64,000 nucleotides of DNA from Hoeflea_A sp965228435 (lineage in GTDB: Bacteria; Pseudomonadota; Alphaproteobacteria; Rhizobiales; Rhizobiaceae). Where the stretch lies: positions 3,410,001 through 3,474,000 of the forward strand of contig OZ245818.1 in NCBI GenBank assembly GCA_965228435.1, given 5' to 3'. Shown here in pieces: positions 16,543 through 24,665 of the stretch; within the stretch, counting starts at the first letter, position 1; each line of letters starts with the position of its first letter. The notes under the pieces are model-generated. The model was not told where the DNA came from and did no database searches. It saw nothing but the letters and a program-made list of their open reading frames with translations. A program made the translations under genes and the position numbers.

Positions 16543-17298
16543 ATGGGTCGCCTGAATGGAAAAACCGCAGTCATTTCCGGAGCCGCGCAAGGCATTGGAG
16601 CGCTCATGGCCAAGGCGATGGCCGACGAGGGTGCCAGGGTGCTCGTGACGGATGTGCAGGACACCGCCAGCGCCGTGAAAGCAATCACCGATGCGGGTGG
16701 TACGGCGCAGGGTATGAAAGTGGACGTGACGTCGAACGAGGATCTTGCAGCCATGGTCGAAACCGCCAAGTCGGAACTGGGCGGGCTCGACATCATGGTC
16801 AACAACGCGTCGATCTTCGCGACGATCAAGCCGAAGCCGTTTTTTGAAATCGACGACGATGAATTCGACACGATCATGCGGGTGAACGCCCGGAGCGTTC
16901 ACCAGGTGATGCGGGCGATCGTTCCGAGCATGATCCAGGCGGGCGGTGGCAAGGTGATCAACATTGCGTCCGGAACGTTCTATTACGGGCCGCCCGGGCT
17001 GTCCCACTATACCGCCTCGAAGGGCGCGGTGATCGCGCTCACCCGCTGCCACGCACGCGAACTGGGCGACAAGAACATTCAGGTCAATGCCATTGCACCC
17101 GGGCTGACGGAAAGCGAGGGCGTGAAAGCCAATGACGGCTTCGACATGGCCCGAGCGCCGACCATCGCCACCCGTTCCATCAAACGCGAAATGCTGCCTG
17201 AAGATCTTTTGGGCACTCTGATCTATCTTGCTTCACAGGACAGCAACTTTGTGACCGGGCAGACGCTGAATGTGGACGGCGGCAAGGTCAACGTTTAA
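16543..17298 (+). CDS. Short-chain dehydrogenase/reductase
   Basis: A 251-residue classical SDR. The cofactor motif SGAAQGIG is near residue 10, the NN element (MVNNAS) near 88, the catalytic serine in INIASGTF, and YTASK carries the Tyr-x-x-x-Lys pair. The C-terminal TGQTLNVDGG is typical of 3-oxoacyl reductase-like and polyol or alcohol dehydrogenases. GGAGGA precedes the ATG at 16543. Placed after the LigF-like GST, it may oxidise an alcohol next to the bond that the GST cleaves, but the substrate cannot be read from sequence. Confidence 0.87.
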   Translation: MGRLNGKTAVISGAAQGIGALMAKAMADEGARVLVTDVQDTASAVKAITDAGGTAQGMKVDVTSNEDLAAMVETAKSELGGLDIMVNNASIFATIKPKPFFEIDDDEFDTIMRVNARSVHQVMRAIVPSMIQAGGGKVINIASGTFYYGPPGLSHYTASKGAVIALTRCHARELGDKNIQVNAIAPGLTESEGVKANDGFDMARAPTIATRSIKREMLPEDLLGTLIYLASQDSNFVTGQTLNVDGGKVNV

Positions 17299-17374
17299 AT
17301 CAAGAGCCGTTTCGTGGTCGGCCGGGGATAGCTCGAGCTGCGAATAGAAGCCAGAGAATGGGTGACTGAAAGAC

Positions 17375-18553
17375 ATGGCCAAACTTGGCGATAACATCAT
17401 TGGCACCAGTGGATTGCCGCCTTTCTTCAAGCTGACGAATGCGGATGATGTGACCATCGACGCACCCGAAAACCGCAAGGGTGATGCACTGCGCACCTGG
17501 GTACGGTCGCTCTCGGGTTTTCAGAAAGAAGCGTTGGTTCGATCGGCGAAAACCGGTGAAACCTGGCGGCTGGTCTCGGATGAGGGTCCGTATCTGAACG
17601 GCCACGACGCCGCACCCTGCCCACTTGCTTTTTTGAGCACCGGCATGGTGGCGAGCTTCATGAACGAAATTCTCGCCCTTGCTGACCTGCAGGGTATCGA
17701 GATCCGCAAGCTGAAGCTCATTCAGGACAATTACTACACGATGAAGGGTTCGATGCCGAAGCGCACCATGGTCGGTGGGGCGGAGAACATCGAGCTGCAG
17801 GTCGAAATCGATTGCGACCTCGACGACAAGGCCCTGAACGAGTTCCTGATCAACGCAACGTTCGCATCGCCGCTCAACGGACTGATGCGCGGGCAGCTGG
17901 AAAGCCTGTTCAAACTGGGCAAGAACGGCATCGAGCTACCGACAGCCAAGGTGGCCGAACTCGACACGCCGCTGTTTCCCGATCCGGGCAATCATTTTGC
18001 CAAGGCCCAGCCGGCGGGCGATCCTGGTGTCATGGATCCGGTCGGGCCGACACCCAAGAAAGACGTGGTGAAGGGCACAACGGCGGGCGGATCATCCCTT
18101 TCCGACGAACAGGACCGGCGCCTTAATATCGGCGCCGTGGCGGTGTTGCGCGAAGACGGCATCAAGGACATCCAGCAGATGCAGTATTCGCCCTATGGAA
18201 CGTCCTTCCGCTTCCTCAGCTCGGAGGATGGTCGCGCGCCCGATGCCAATACCCTGATCAGCGCCGGCATAGGCTTCTGCTTCATGACCCAGTTCGGACG
18301 TTTCGTGTCGATGCTGAAACTGGACCTGCCGGATTACCGCATTGTGCAGGACACCCATTTCAGCCTCGGCGGCGCCTCCGGCGGGACCGGTAAGGCCGGC
18401 GAAGCCGACCCGATCGAAACCCATGTCTATCTGGAGACCGGCGAATCCGACGAAACCGCGCAGGAGATGCTGGATATCTCGGAGCAGACCTGTTTCCTGC
18501 ACGCGTTCTGCCGCACCGATCTCAAGACGAAGCTGAAGGTCGTGCGCGTCTGA
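17375..18553 (+). CDS. Tandem OsmC-like double-domain protein
   Basis: A 392-residue protein that appears to hold two OsmC-like domains, about residues 60-190 and 270-392, joined by a linker rich in Pro, Gly and Lys. OsmC and Ohr proteins are normally single domains of 140-180 residues that reduce organic hydroperoxides with two cysteines. In the second domain both positions look filled (Cys302 in AGIGFCFMTQ and Cys373 in EQTCFLHAF). In the first domain the aligned positions read STGMVASFM and TFASPLNGL, with no cysteine. One half may therefore be structural or bind a ligand. It ends the TRAP2 operon, 76 bp after the SDR gene. It may deal with an oxidised or thiol intermediate of the pathway. 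Confidence 0.7.
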   Translation: MAKLGDNIIGTSGLPPFFKLTNADDVTIDAPENRKGDALRTWVRSLSGFQKEALVRSAKTGETWRLVSDEGPYLNGHDAAPCPLAFLSTGMVASFMNEILALADLQGIEIRKLKLIQDNYYTMKGSMPKRTMVGGAENIELQVEIDCDLDDKALNEFLINATFASPLNGLMRGQLESLFKLGKNGIELPTAKVAELDTPLFPDPGNHFAKAQPAGDPGVMDPVGPTPKKDVVKGTTAGGSSLSDEQDRRLNIGAVAVLREDGIKDIQQMQYSPYGTSFRFLSSEDGRAPDANTLISAGIGFCFMTQFGRFVSMLKLDLPDYRIVQDTHFSLGGASGGTGKAGEADPIETHVYLETGESDETAQEMLDISEQTCFLHAFCRTDLKTKLKVVRV

Positions 18554-18571
18554 GCGCAAAGACTTGCCAGA

Positions 18572-19210
18572 TCAGGTCAGTTCCTTGAGCCCGCCCGGTG
18601 TCTCGATTTGTGCCCGATAGCGGAGTTCAGACCCTTTGACGACGGCCGGCGGCCGGTCGATCGCCAGCTCCCGGTAGAGGTCTTTGATTGTATCTGGGTC
18701 CGGATGTTCGAGCGTCAGCGAGAGAAGACGAGCGTCCAGATCGGGAATGTCCGCCATCGACGTTGGGTCGCCGCGGTGGTCGATCAACGAGGGCGCCGCG
18801 CCGTCAAGCGGAAGCGAACCATCCTGCGGAATGGAAAAGGCGAAGGCCGGATCGGCCGGCGGAAGCGGAATCTCGTCTCCGAATATGTCGTGACTGCCCG
18901 ATAGGCCCGCACCGAGGGATTCGGTGCTCGCCACCCACCCCCGCAGACGCCGTCCATTGTCCCAGTCGGACCTGATGGTTGCCCGGTTGTCCAGCCCGAA
19001 CCAGCGGGCGCGCCCCGGGGAGATGCCGTCCGGGTCGAGCGCGACGATTTCGAGATAGACCCGGCCTCCGAGTTGAAGCCGATGATTATGGGTTCCCATG
19101 TAGTCGTGCCGGGTGCCGAACGGGACGTCGAGGTCGAGGCAGTTCCGAACGTGCGACACGCCTTCGGCCAGGGTCGGAGCAATGACGGTGATATGATCGA
19201 GCTTGAGCAT
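18572..19210 (-). CDS. VOC/glyoxalase-like domain protein
   Basis: A 212-residue protein beginning LDHITVIAPTLAEGVSHV, a typical first strand and helix of the vicinal-oxygen-chelate fold, with GTHNHRLQLGGRVYLEIVALDP as the next conserved strands (the 'Glyoxalase_3'-like group). The metal-type positions H5 and E56 are visible. Such proteins include dioxygenases, isomerases and glutathione-dependent lyases; most of this group are uncharacterised. It converges with the TRAP2 operon, 18 bp from its last gene, and may act on the same compounds, though it is on the other strand. Confidence 0.7.
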   Translation of the reverse strand: MLKLDHITVIAPTLAEGVSHVRNCLDLDVPFGTRHDYMGTHNHRLQLGGRVYLEIVALDPDGISPGRARWFGLDNRATIRSDWDNGRRLRGWVASTESLGAGLSGSHDIFGDEIPLPPADPAFAFSIPQDGSLPLDGAAPSLIDHRGDPTSMADIPDLDARLLSLTLEHPDPDTIKDLYRELAIDRPPAVVKGSELRYRAQIETPGGLKELT

Positions 19211-19250
19211 TTGGGAATTCCCGCTGATTGACGGTGGAATGATTGCCGAC

Positions 19251-19856
19251 CTAGCGACTGCTCATGCCATAGCCGAGAAACATGCCCATTGCTTTCGGGT
19301 CTTTGATGCGAAACTTGAGCGGCAGGCCGGCACTTTCGATCATGGTAACCTGCTGCTCGAATTGCTCGTTGGTGATGAACAGCGGTCTTTTGAAATGCCA
19401 GTTGCGGTCCAACCAGGGGACAAGCGCATTGAGCAGCCGACGGTCGAGCCCGTCAGCAAGCTCGGATTTTCTGATCCAGAAATAGACGGCGGCGGAAAAG
19501 TCCTGCCAACGACTGCCGTCGGTGCCGGAGATCTCGGCCCTTGAGAGCATCGATGCGTCGAGCGGAAACAGGTAGACGCAACCCAGGCACCGGCTTTCTT
19601 CCGGGTTCATGACCGTGAAGGCGAAGGATTCATGATCCGCGTGGCGCTGTTCCAGTTTTCGCAGATCCTCGCGATTGGCTTCCAGCGCGAAATCATCCTC
19701 GGGCCAGCTCGACTGTTCCCAGGTGCGCAGGAACTCCCGGCTTTCCATGACGGCATCGTAGTCGAGTTCGGCGTCGGTCGCCCGGATCGGGCGAATCCTA
19801 AACTCTTCGGTTTGCATGCCCTCGGGGACATCGAGTTGTGTGTCATTGAACGGCAT
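19251..19856 (-). CDS. GNAT-like acetyltransferase domain protein
   Basis: A 201-residue protein. Its N-terminal RIRPIRATDAELDYDAVMESREFL and the central FAFTVMNPEESRCLGCVYLFPLD resemble the first strands of GNAT acyl-CoA N-acyltransferases. The acetyl-CoA loop is not clearly canonical, and substrate and activity are unknown. It lies 75 bp downstream of the LacI-ThuA gene on the same strand and could be the last gene of that operon. Confidence 0.6.
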   Translation of the reverse strand: MPFNDTQLDVPEGMQTEEFRIRPIRATDAELDYDAVMESREFLRTWEQSSWPEDDFALEANREDLRKLEQRHADHESFAFTVMNPEESRCLGCVYLFPLDASMLSRAEISGTDGSRWQDFSAAVYFWIRKSELADGLDRRLLNALVPWLDRNWHFKRPLFITNEQFEQQVTMIESAGLPLKFRIKDPKAMGMFLGYGMSSR

Positions 19857-19931
19857 TGATCCATACCTGCGTGTCGGGGCCGGTTGAGCCCCAGATACGC
19901 TATTTGCTTCGGATGACCAATCGAATCCGGT

Positions 19932-21779
19932 CTACCGGAAGCCTTCCTCGCCGTCGGCGTGCAGTTTGGGACCCCGTTGTTCCAGCGGTTCCAATGCGGA
20001 TTGCAGATCCGTATTCGGCGCAGCGTGCACGTCCTTCAATCGTTCGGCGGGATTGTGGGCCCAACGCACGGCATTTGCCAGGACGCGCTGGACATTCGGA
20101 TCCTTGAAGGTCGGGTAGGTCTCATGTCCCGGCCGGAAATAGAAGATGTTGCCGGCGCCGCGACGATAGGTCAGGCCTGATCGGAAAACCTCTCCACCCT
20201 GAAACCAGCTGACAAACACGGTCTCCAGCGGTTCGGGAACGGCGAACGGCTCGCCGTACATTTCCTCATGTTCCAGCTCGAAATGGCTGGGAAGGCCTCT
20301 GGCGATCGGGTGCTGACGGGACGTCACCCAGATCCGCTCGCGCTCGCCGGCTTCCCGCCAGGTAAGATTGCAGGGCGTTCCCATGAGCTTCTTGAAAATC
20401 TTGGAAAAATGCGCCGAGTGAAGCGCGATCAGACCCATGCCGCCCCAGACGGCATCGGCAACGCGATCGACGACCTCGTCGGCGACGTCGCCATGGGCGG
20501 CGTGTCCCCACCAGATCAGCACATCGGTGGCGTCGATCCTCTCTTGCGTCAGGCCGTGGTCCGGCTCCTGCAGCGTGGCCGTCGACGTCTCGATGCCGTC
20601 CTGCCCCGCAAGGCTTTCGGCAATGCAGGCATGCATGCCGTCCGGATAGATGCCGGCAACGGTTTGATTGCTTTGTTCGTGGACGTTTTCGCCCCAGACC
20701 AGTGTGCGGATCACCTGTGATTTTCCCTGTATTCTGGATGTGACGGACGGGCTTGATGGTTTTTGGTCGGGCGGCGCCGTGCTGCCTCGGGCAATCAGGC
20801 TGGGGGCAATGATGGTCGGTTCCCGCGCCCCGGGATCGTCTTCGAGCAGGGCGATCAGCTTGTCGCAGGCAAGGCGCCCCCATTGCCGCTTCGGCAGATG
20901 CACGGTGGTCAGGCCCGGATTGAACACGGCGGCATAGGGCATGTCGTCATAGCCGACGACGGACATGTCTTCCGGCACCCGGATGCCAAGATTGGCAAGG
21001 CCGTGCAGGAGACCGATGGCGGTTTCGTCATTGTGGACGAAGACCGCGGTGGGTCTGTCATCGCGCTCGGCGATCAGGCGCGCGGTCTCAAGGCCGAACT
21101 CGGTCGAGAGCTGGCCCTGGTAGTTTTCGGAGTCGCGGATTGGCAATCCCGCAGCCTTGAGGGCCTGGCAAAATCCGAAATACCGCCTTTCGAAGCCGTT
21201 GACCTGAAGCGGCCCGCAGACCTGGATGATGTTGCGGTGTCCGAGGCTGATCAGGTGCTCGCCGACCAGGCGCCCACCCAAGGCGTCGTCGATGCGCACG
21301 ACCGGAATGTCGATATCCTTGTGACCGGCGCAGGAGACGATCGGAGGGCCATCATAGTCCTGGCTATCGGCGGGCCACAGATCCTGGGGAAAGCCGTAGG
21401 TGTTCAGGATCAAACCACCGGCCTGGTTCATCAGCAGCATGTCGGAATAGACACGCTCGTTTTCGGCGTCATCGGACGTGTCACCGATCAGCAGCACATA
21501 GCCCCGGGACCGCGCCTCCTCTTCGATGCCCTTGAAGAACTCCGAGAAAAACGCGTTGGTGATCTCGGAAACGAGGACCAGCAACGTCCGGCTGCGACCG
21601 CGCCGCAGATCCGAGGCAGCCTGATTGGCCCGGTATCCGGTTCGCTTGACGATGTCGAAGATGCGTTTTCGGGTCGAGGCCTTGACGTCGGAGGCGTCCG
21701 ACAAAGCCCTGGAGACCGTGGCGATCGATACGCCGGCTTCGCGGGCTACGTCTTTGACCGTGGGCCGTTTGTTCTTCAT
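19932..21779 (-). CDS. LacI-type repressor fused to a ThuA-like domain
   Basis: A 615-residue protein. Residues 1-60 are a LacI helix-turn-helix (VKDVAREAGVSIATVSRALS) with hinge; residues 61-335 are the periplasmic-binding-protein-like sensor (VFVHNDETAIGLLHGL, VVGYDDMPYAAVF). A Pro/Ser-rich linker (335-352) leads into a ThuA-like trehalose-utilisation domain, about 356-577 (IRTLVWGENVHEQ, LIWWGHAAHGD, IALHSAHFSK, FYFRPGHETYPTFKD). ThuA is normally a separate protein of about 260 residues encoded beside the regulator and ABC genes. The frame is open throughout. A GTG codon at residue 356 (20714) has a weak AGGG upstream, so internal initiation of a free ThuA is possible. The repressor half probably binds the two LacI-type sites before the binding-protein gene. 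Confidence 0.85.
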   Translation of the reverse strand: MKNKRPTVKDVAREAGVSIATVSRALSDASDVKASTRKRIFDIVKRTGYRANQAASDLRRGRSRTLLVLVSEITNAFFSEFFKGIEEEARSRGYVLLIGDTSDDAENERVYSDMLLMNQAGGLILNTYGFPQDLWPADSQDYDGPPIVSCAGHKDIDIPVVRIDDALGGRLVGEHLISLGHRNIIQVCGPLQVNGFERRYFGFCQALKAAGLPIRDSENYQGQLSTEFGLETARLIAERDDRPTAVFVHNDETAIGLLHGLANLGIRVPEDMSVVGYDDMPYAAVFNPGLTTVHLPKRQWGRLACDKLIALLEDDPGAREPTIIAPSLIARGSTAPPDQKPSSPSVTSRIQGKSQVIRTLVWGENVHEQSNQTVAGIYPDGMHACIAESLAGQDGIETSTATLQEPDHGLTQERIDATDVLIWWGHAAHGDVADEVVDRVADAVWGGMGLIALHSAHFSKIFKKLMGTPCNLTWREAGERERIWVTSRQHPIARGLPSHFELEHEEMYGEPFAVPEPLETVFVSWFQGGEVFRSGLTYRRGAGNIFYFRPGHETYPTFKDPNVQRVLANAVRWAHNPAERLKDVHAAPNTDLQSALEPLEQRGPKLHADGEEGFR

Positions 21780-21794
21780 GTCCGTGCTATCCCA

Positions 21795-22799
21795 TCATGC
21801 GGATATCGGATGTCCCTCCGCATTGAACCTGTGAATGTACTCAGTATCCGGCCGAATGCGGACGGTGTCGCCGATCTGGTGGTCGTGCTGACCGTCCAGA
21901 CTGACCGTCAGCACGCCTGCATCGGGAACCCGCACGTAGAGGATCGTATCATGACCGAGACGTTCCACCAGAGTGACGGTTCCTTCCCAGGCGTCGTCCG
22001 CGCCGTTCATCGAAAAGTGCTCCGGGCGAATGCCCATCGTTGTCGCGCCGACGGCGTCCGCATAGCGGCCTTTGACGAAGTTCATCTTCGGAGACCCGAT
22101 GAAGCCGGCAACGAATTCGCTCGCCGGCTTGTTGTAGAGGTCCATCGGACTTCCTTCCTGCTCGATGTAGCCCTTGTTCAGCACGACAATGCGATCCGCC
22201 ATGGTCATGGCTTCAACCTGGTCGTGGGTCACATAAATCATTGTCGTTTGCATGCGCTGGTGCAGTTCGCTGATTTCGACGCGTGTCTCGGAGCGAAGGG
22301 CAGCATCGAGGTTTGAGAGCGGTTCGTCGAGCAAAAAGACCTGTGGATTTCGGACGATCGCGCGGCCGATGGCGACACGCTGTCTTTGGCCGCCGGATAG
22401 CTGGCCGGGCTTTCGATCCAGGTAAGGTTCGAGCTTGAGCGATTCTGCCGCTGCCTGCACCTTGCGCCGAATCTCGTCCTTCGATTTGCGTTCCAGCGTC
22501 AGGGAAAACCCCATATTCTGCGCAACGGTCATCTGCGGGTAGAGCGCATAGGACTGAAAGACCATCGCGATGTTGCGTTTCTTTGGCGACAGGTCATTCG
22601 ACATCTGGCCACCGATCAGCAATTCGCCGCCGGTGATCTCCTCCAGGCCGGCGATCATGCGCAGCAGCGTCGATTTTCCGCAGCCCGAGGGGCCGACAAA
22701 GACGACGAACTCGCCCTCCTTGATCGACAGGTTGATGTTGTGAAGGACTTCGACATCACCGTAAGTCTTCGAAATATTGATCAGTTCCAATTCGGCCAT
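21795..22799 (-). CDS. Carbohydrate ABC transporter ATPase (UgpC/MalK type)
   Basis: A 334-residue ATP-binding subunit. Walker A is GPSGCGKST (residues about 38-46), the signature LSGGQRQRVAIGRAI and Walker B VFLLDEP follow, and the switch histidine is in YVTHDQVEAM. Residues about 235-334 form the TOBE/regulatory domain typical of MalK, UgpC and ThuK (MGIRPEHFS). It energises the importer formed by the two permease genes upstream. It lies 11 bp downstream of the hydroxyacid dehydrogenase gene and 15 bp upstream of the LacI-ThuA gene on the same strand. Confidence 0.92.
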   Translation of the reverse strand: MAELELINISKTYGDVEVLHNINLSIKEGEFVVFVGPSGCGKSTLLRMIAGLEEITGGELLIGGQMSNDLSPKKRNIAMVFQSYALYPQMTVAQNMGFSLTLERKSKDEIRRKVQAAAESLKLEPYLDRKPGQLSGGQRQRVAIGRAIVRNPQVFLLDEPLSNLDAALRSETRVEISELHQRMQTTMIYVTHDQVEAMTMADRIVVLNKGYIEQEGSPMDLYNKPASEFVAGFIGSPKMNFVKGRYADAVGATTMGIRPEHFSMNGADDAWEGTVTLVERLGHDTILYVRVPDAGVLTVSLDGQHDHQIGDTVRIRPDTEYIHRFNAEGHPISA

Positions 22800-22810
22800 G
22801 GTGTCCTCCT

Positions 22811-23842
22811 TTATCCTGCTGCCAGCGGCGCACGGACAATGCTGTGTACCGTGTCCGGCGAGGCCGCCTGCAATCGGCGTGACGGATTGCCGTCGAGAAT
22901 TGCCTTGATGTCATGAACGATCATGTCCCCGATCGGTTGCCGTCCGGCATCGACAGCGGCCGCCCGATGTGGTGACCAGATGACGTTGTCCGCCTGACGC
23001 AGCGGGTCCCTCCGGGGCACCGGCTCCTGCGGGAAAACGTCGCTGGCCAACCGTATGCGCCCTTCCTGGGCCGCCTCGATCAGGGCTTCGAAATCGACCA
23101 GATGCGCGCGGCTCACCACCACGACCAGTGTTCCCCGTTGCATCCTCCCGATGAGTTTTCGGGATACCAGCCGATAGTTTTCTTCCGTGGGCGATGCGGC
23201 GATGACAAGACAGCGGCTTGACGACACCAGGTCCTCCAGCTCGCACAGGCGAATGCCCTCGGGCTGCTTGCCGGAAGCCTTCAGCCAGGGGTCGAAGGCC
23301 TGGATTTTGGGCTGAAACGGCTGCAGCAGTCTGCTGCATTCCCGGGCGATTTCGCCAAAACCGACGAAACCGATCGACTGCCCGTAGAGCGTGAAATCAG
23401 TTCCGATATTGTCGCCGAACCAGCGCTCGGAGCCTTGCCGAAACCGCTCGTGTTCGTCGACGATGCCGCGGGCACCGGCGAGGATCAATCCGAGCGTCAT
23501 TTCAGCAACGGCGTATCGAAAACCGGGTGAGCAGGACAGGACCTCGATGCCCGATGAGAAACAGGCATCAAAGTCCAGGCCCTTCTGGAACGTGCCGGAC
23601 ACCTCGATCACGGCACGCAAACGGGGCGCCTGCTCGAGCTCGTTGCGGTCGAGTGTCGGGTGGGCGGCAACCACGAATTGCGCTTCGGGCAAGGATTTGA
23701 TGAACTCGTGTCGGTCCATTGGCCAGTTGGTGCCGCCCTGCACGTCGACCAGCGACTGCAATTCGGCATAAGCCTCGGGGCTGAAAAGTTCCTCAACCTG
23801 GCGGAAATGCTGGTCGAGAACCAGACGTGGCTTGGTGACCAT
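22811..23842 (-). CDS. D-2-hydroxyacid dehydrogenase family protein
   Basis: A 343-residue NAD-dependent oxidoreductase of the D-isomer-specific 2-hydroxyacid dehydrogenase family. The nucleotide-binding motif is VGFGEIAREC; the catalytic triad is visible as Arg in VVSRAHLVD, Glu in FPQEPVP and His in WSPHRAAA. It would interconvert a 2-hydroxy acid and 2-keto acid. It is inserted between the permease and ATPase genes of a sugar importer operon, so the imported ligand or its product may be a sugar acid. Trehalose-type thu operons carry a Gfo/Idh-type ThuB oxidoreductase; this enzyme is from a different family. Confidence 0.85.
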   Translation of the reverse strand: MVTKPRLVLDQHFRQVEELFSPEAYAELQSLVDVQGGTNWPMDRHEFIKSLPEAQFVVAAHPTLDRNELEQAPRLRAVIEVSGTFQKGLDFDACFSSGIEVLSCSPGFRYAVAEMTLGLILAGARGIVDEHERFRQGSERWFGDNIGTDFTLYGQSIGFVGFGEIARECSRLLQPFQPKIQAFDPWLKASGKQPEGIRLCELEDLVSSSRCLVIAASPTEENYRLVSRKLIGRMQRGTLVVVVSRAHLVDFEALIEAAQEGRIRLASDVFPQEPVPRRDPLRQADNVIWSPHRAAAVDAGRQPIGDMIVHDIKAILDGNPSRRLQAASPDTVHSIVRAPLAAG

Positions 23843-23851
23843 CTAAGCCTC

Positions 23852-24664
23852 CTATTTCACCGCGCCCTGCGTCATCCCGCGCACGAAGTGGCGCTGGAAG
23901 AACAGGAACAGGAGGACCACCGGAATGGCCATGATGACCGTTCCGCTCGACAATCCGGTGACGTCTCTGGTCATCGTGCCCTGGAAATTCAGCAATCCGA
24001 CAGAGAGGGTCCGCATCTCGTCGCGGGTGAGGAGCAGCAGCCTCAAAAGCAGATCGTTCCAGCTCCAGAGGAACTCAAGAAGTGCGGTGGTGACGATCAC
24101 CGGCGTGGCGATCGGCATCACGACCCGTCTGTAAATCTGGAACTCGGTCGCGCCGTCGATCCGCGCGGCCTCGTGCAATGCCTTCGGGATGCCGACGAAA
24201 TAGGACGAGAACATGAAGACGAAGACCGAAACGGCCAAGGCCAGGTCAGCGAGAATGACGCCGAGATGGGTGTTGACCAGGCCGAAGGCCCGGATCGTCT
24301 GGAACAGGGGCAGGATGATCGCCGTCACCGGGATCATCAGCCCGATCAGAAACAGGATCTGAACCGCCAGCTTGCCGCGGAAATCGATGAACACCATGGC
24401 GTAGGCCGCAAAGGAGGCGATGAAGATCATGACGACCGCGTCGATGACCGAGATGAGCAGCGTGTTGAAGAAGTAGCGGCTGAAGCCGCCTTCGAACCAC
24501 ACGCGGACATAGTGCTCATAGGTCAGCTGGATCGGCGGATACCAGGCGGGATTGGCGAGTTCCGTCGTCGGCTTCAACGACGTGAACACGGTCAGGATCA
24601 AGGGCGCCGCCATGATGATGGCAATGACACCGAGAACCAGCAGAAGCAGGTAGCGACCGATCAT
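23852..24664 (-). CDS. Carbohydrate ABC transporter permease (MalG type)
   Basis: A 270-residue inner-membrane protein with six hydrophobic segments and the coupling-helix (EAA) motif AARIDGATEFQIYRRVVMPI near residues 180-200. Its length and N-terminal pattern match the MalG, UgpE and ThuG class. It pairs with the MalF-type permease encoded immediately upstream (1-bp gap) and the ATPase downstream. The ligand is a carbohydrate judging from the family; trehalose or another alpha-glucoside is suggested only by the ThuA domain in the same operon. Confidence 0.9.
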   Translation of the reverse strand: MIGRYLLLLVLGVIAIIMAAPLILTVFTSLKPTTELANPAWYPPIQLTYEHYVRVWFEGGFSRYFFNTLLISVIDAVVMIFIASFAAYAMVFIDFRGKLAVQILFLIGLMIPVTAIILPLFQTIRAFGLVNTHLGVILADLALAVSVFVFMFSSYFVGIPKALHEAARIDGATEFQIYRRVVMPIATPVIVTTALLEFLWSWNDLLLRLLLLTRDEMRTLSVGLLNFQGTMTRDVTGLSSGTVIMAIPVVLLFLFFQRHFVRGMTQGAVK

Positions 24665-24665
24665 C

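Noticed and set aside
16531..16547. AGGATCCCATGG before the SDR gene as a further GntR operator
   Set aside because: The sequence is ATGGAGGATCCCATGG; the left half is the GGAGGA ribosome site and the palindrome GGGATCCC is broken. It is better explained as a Shine-Dalgarno plus start codon.
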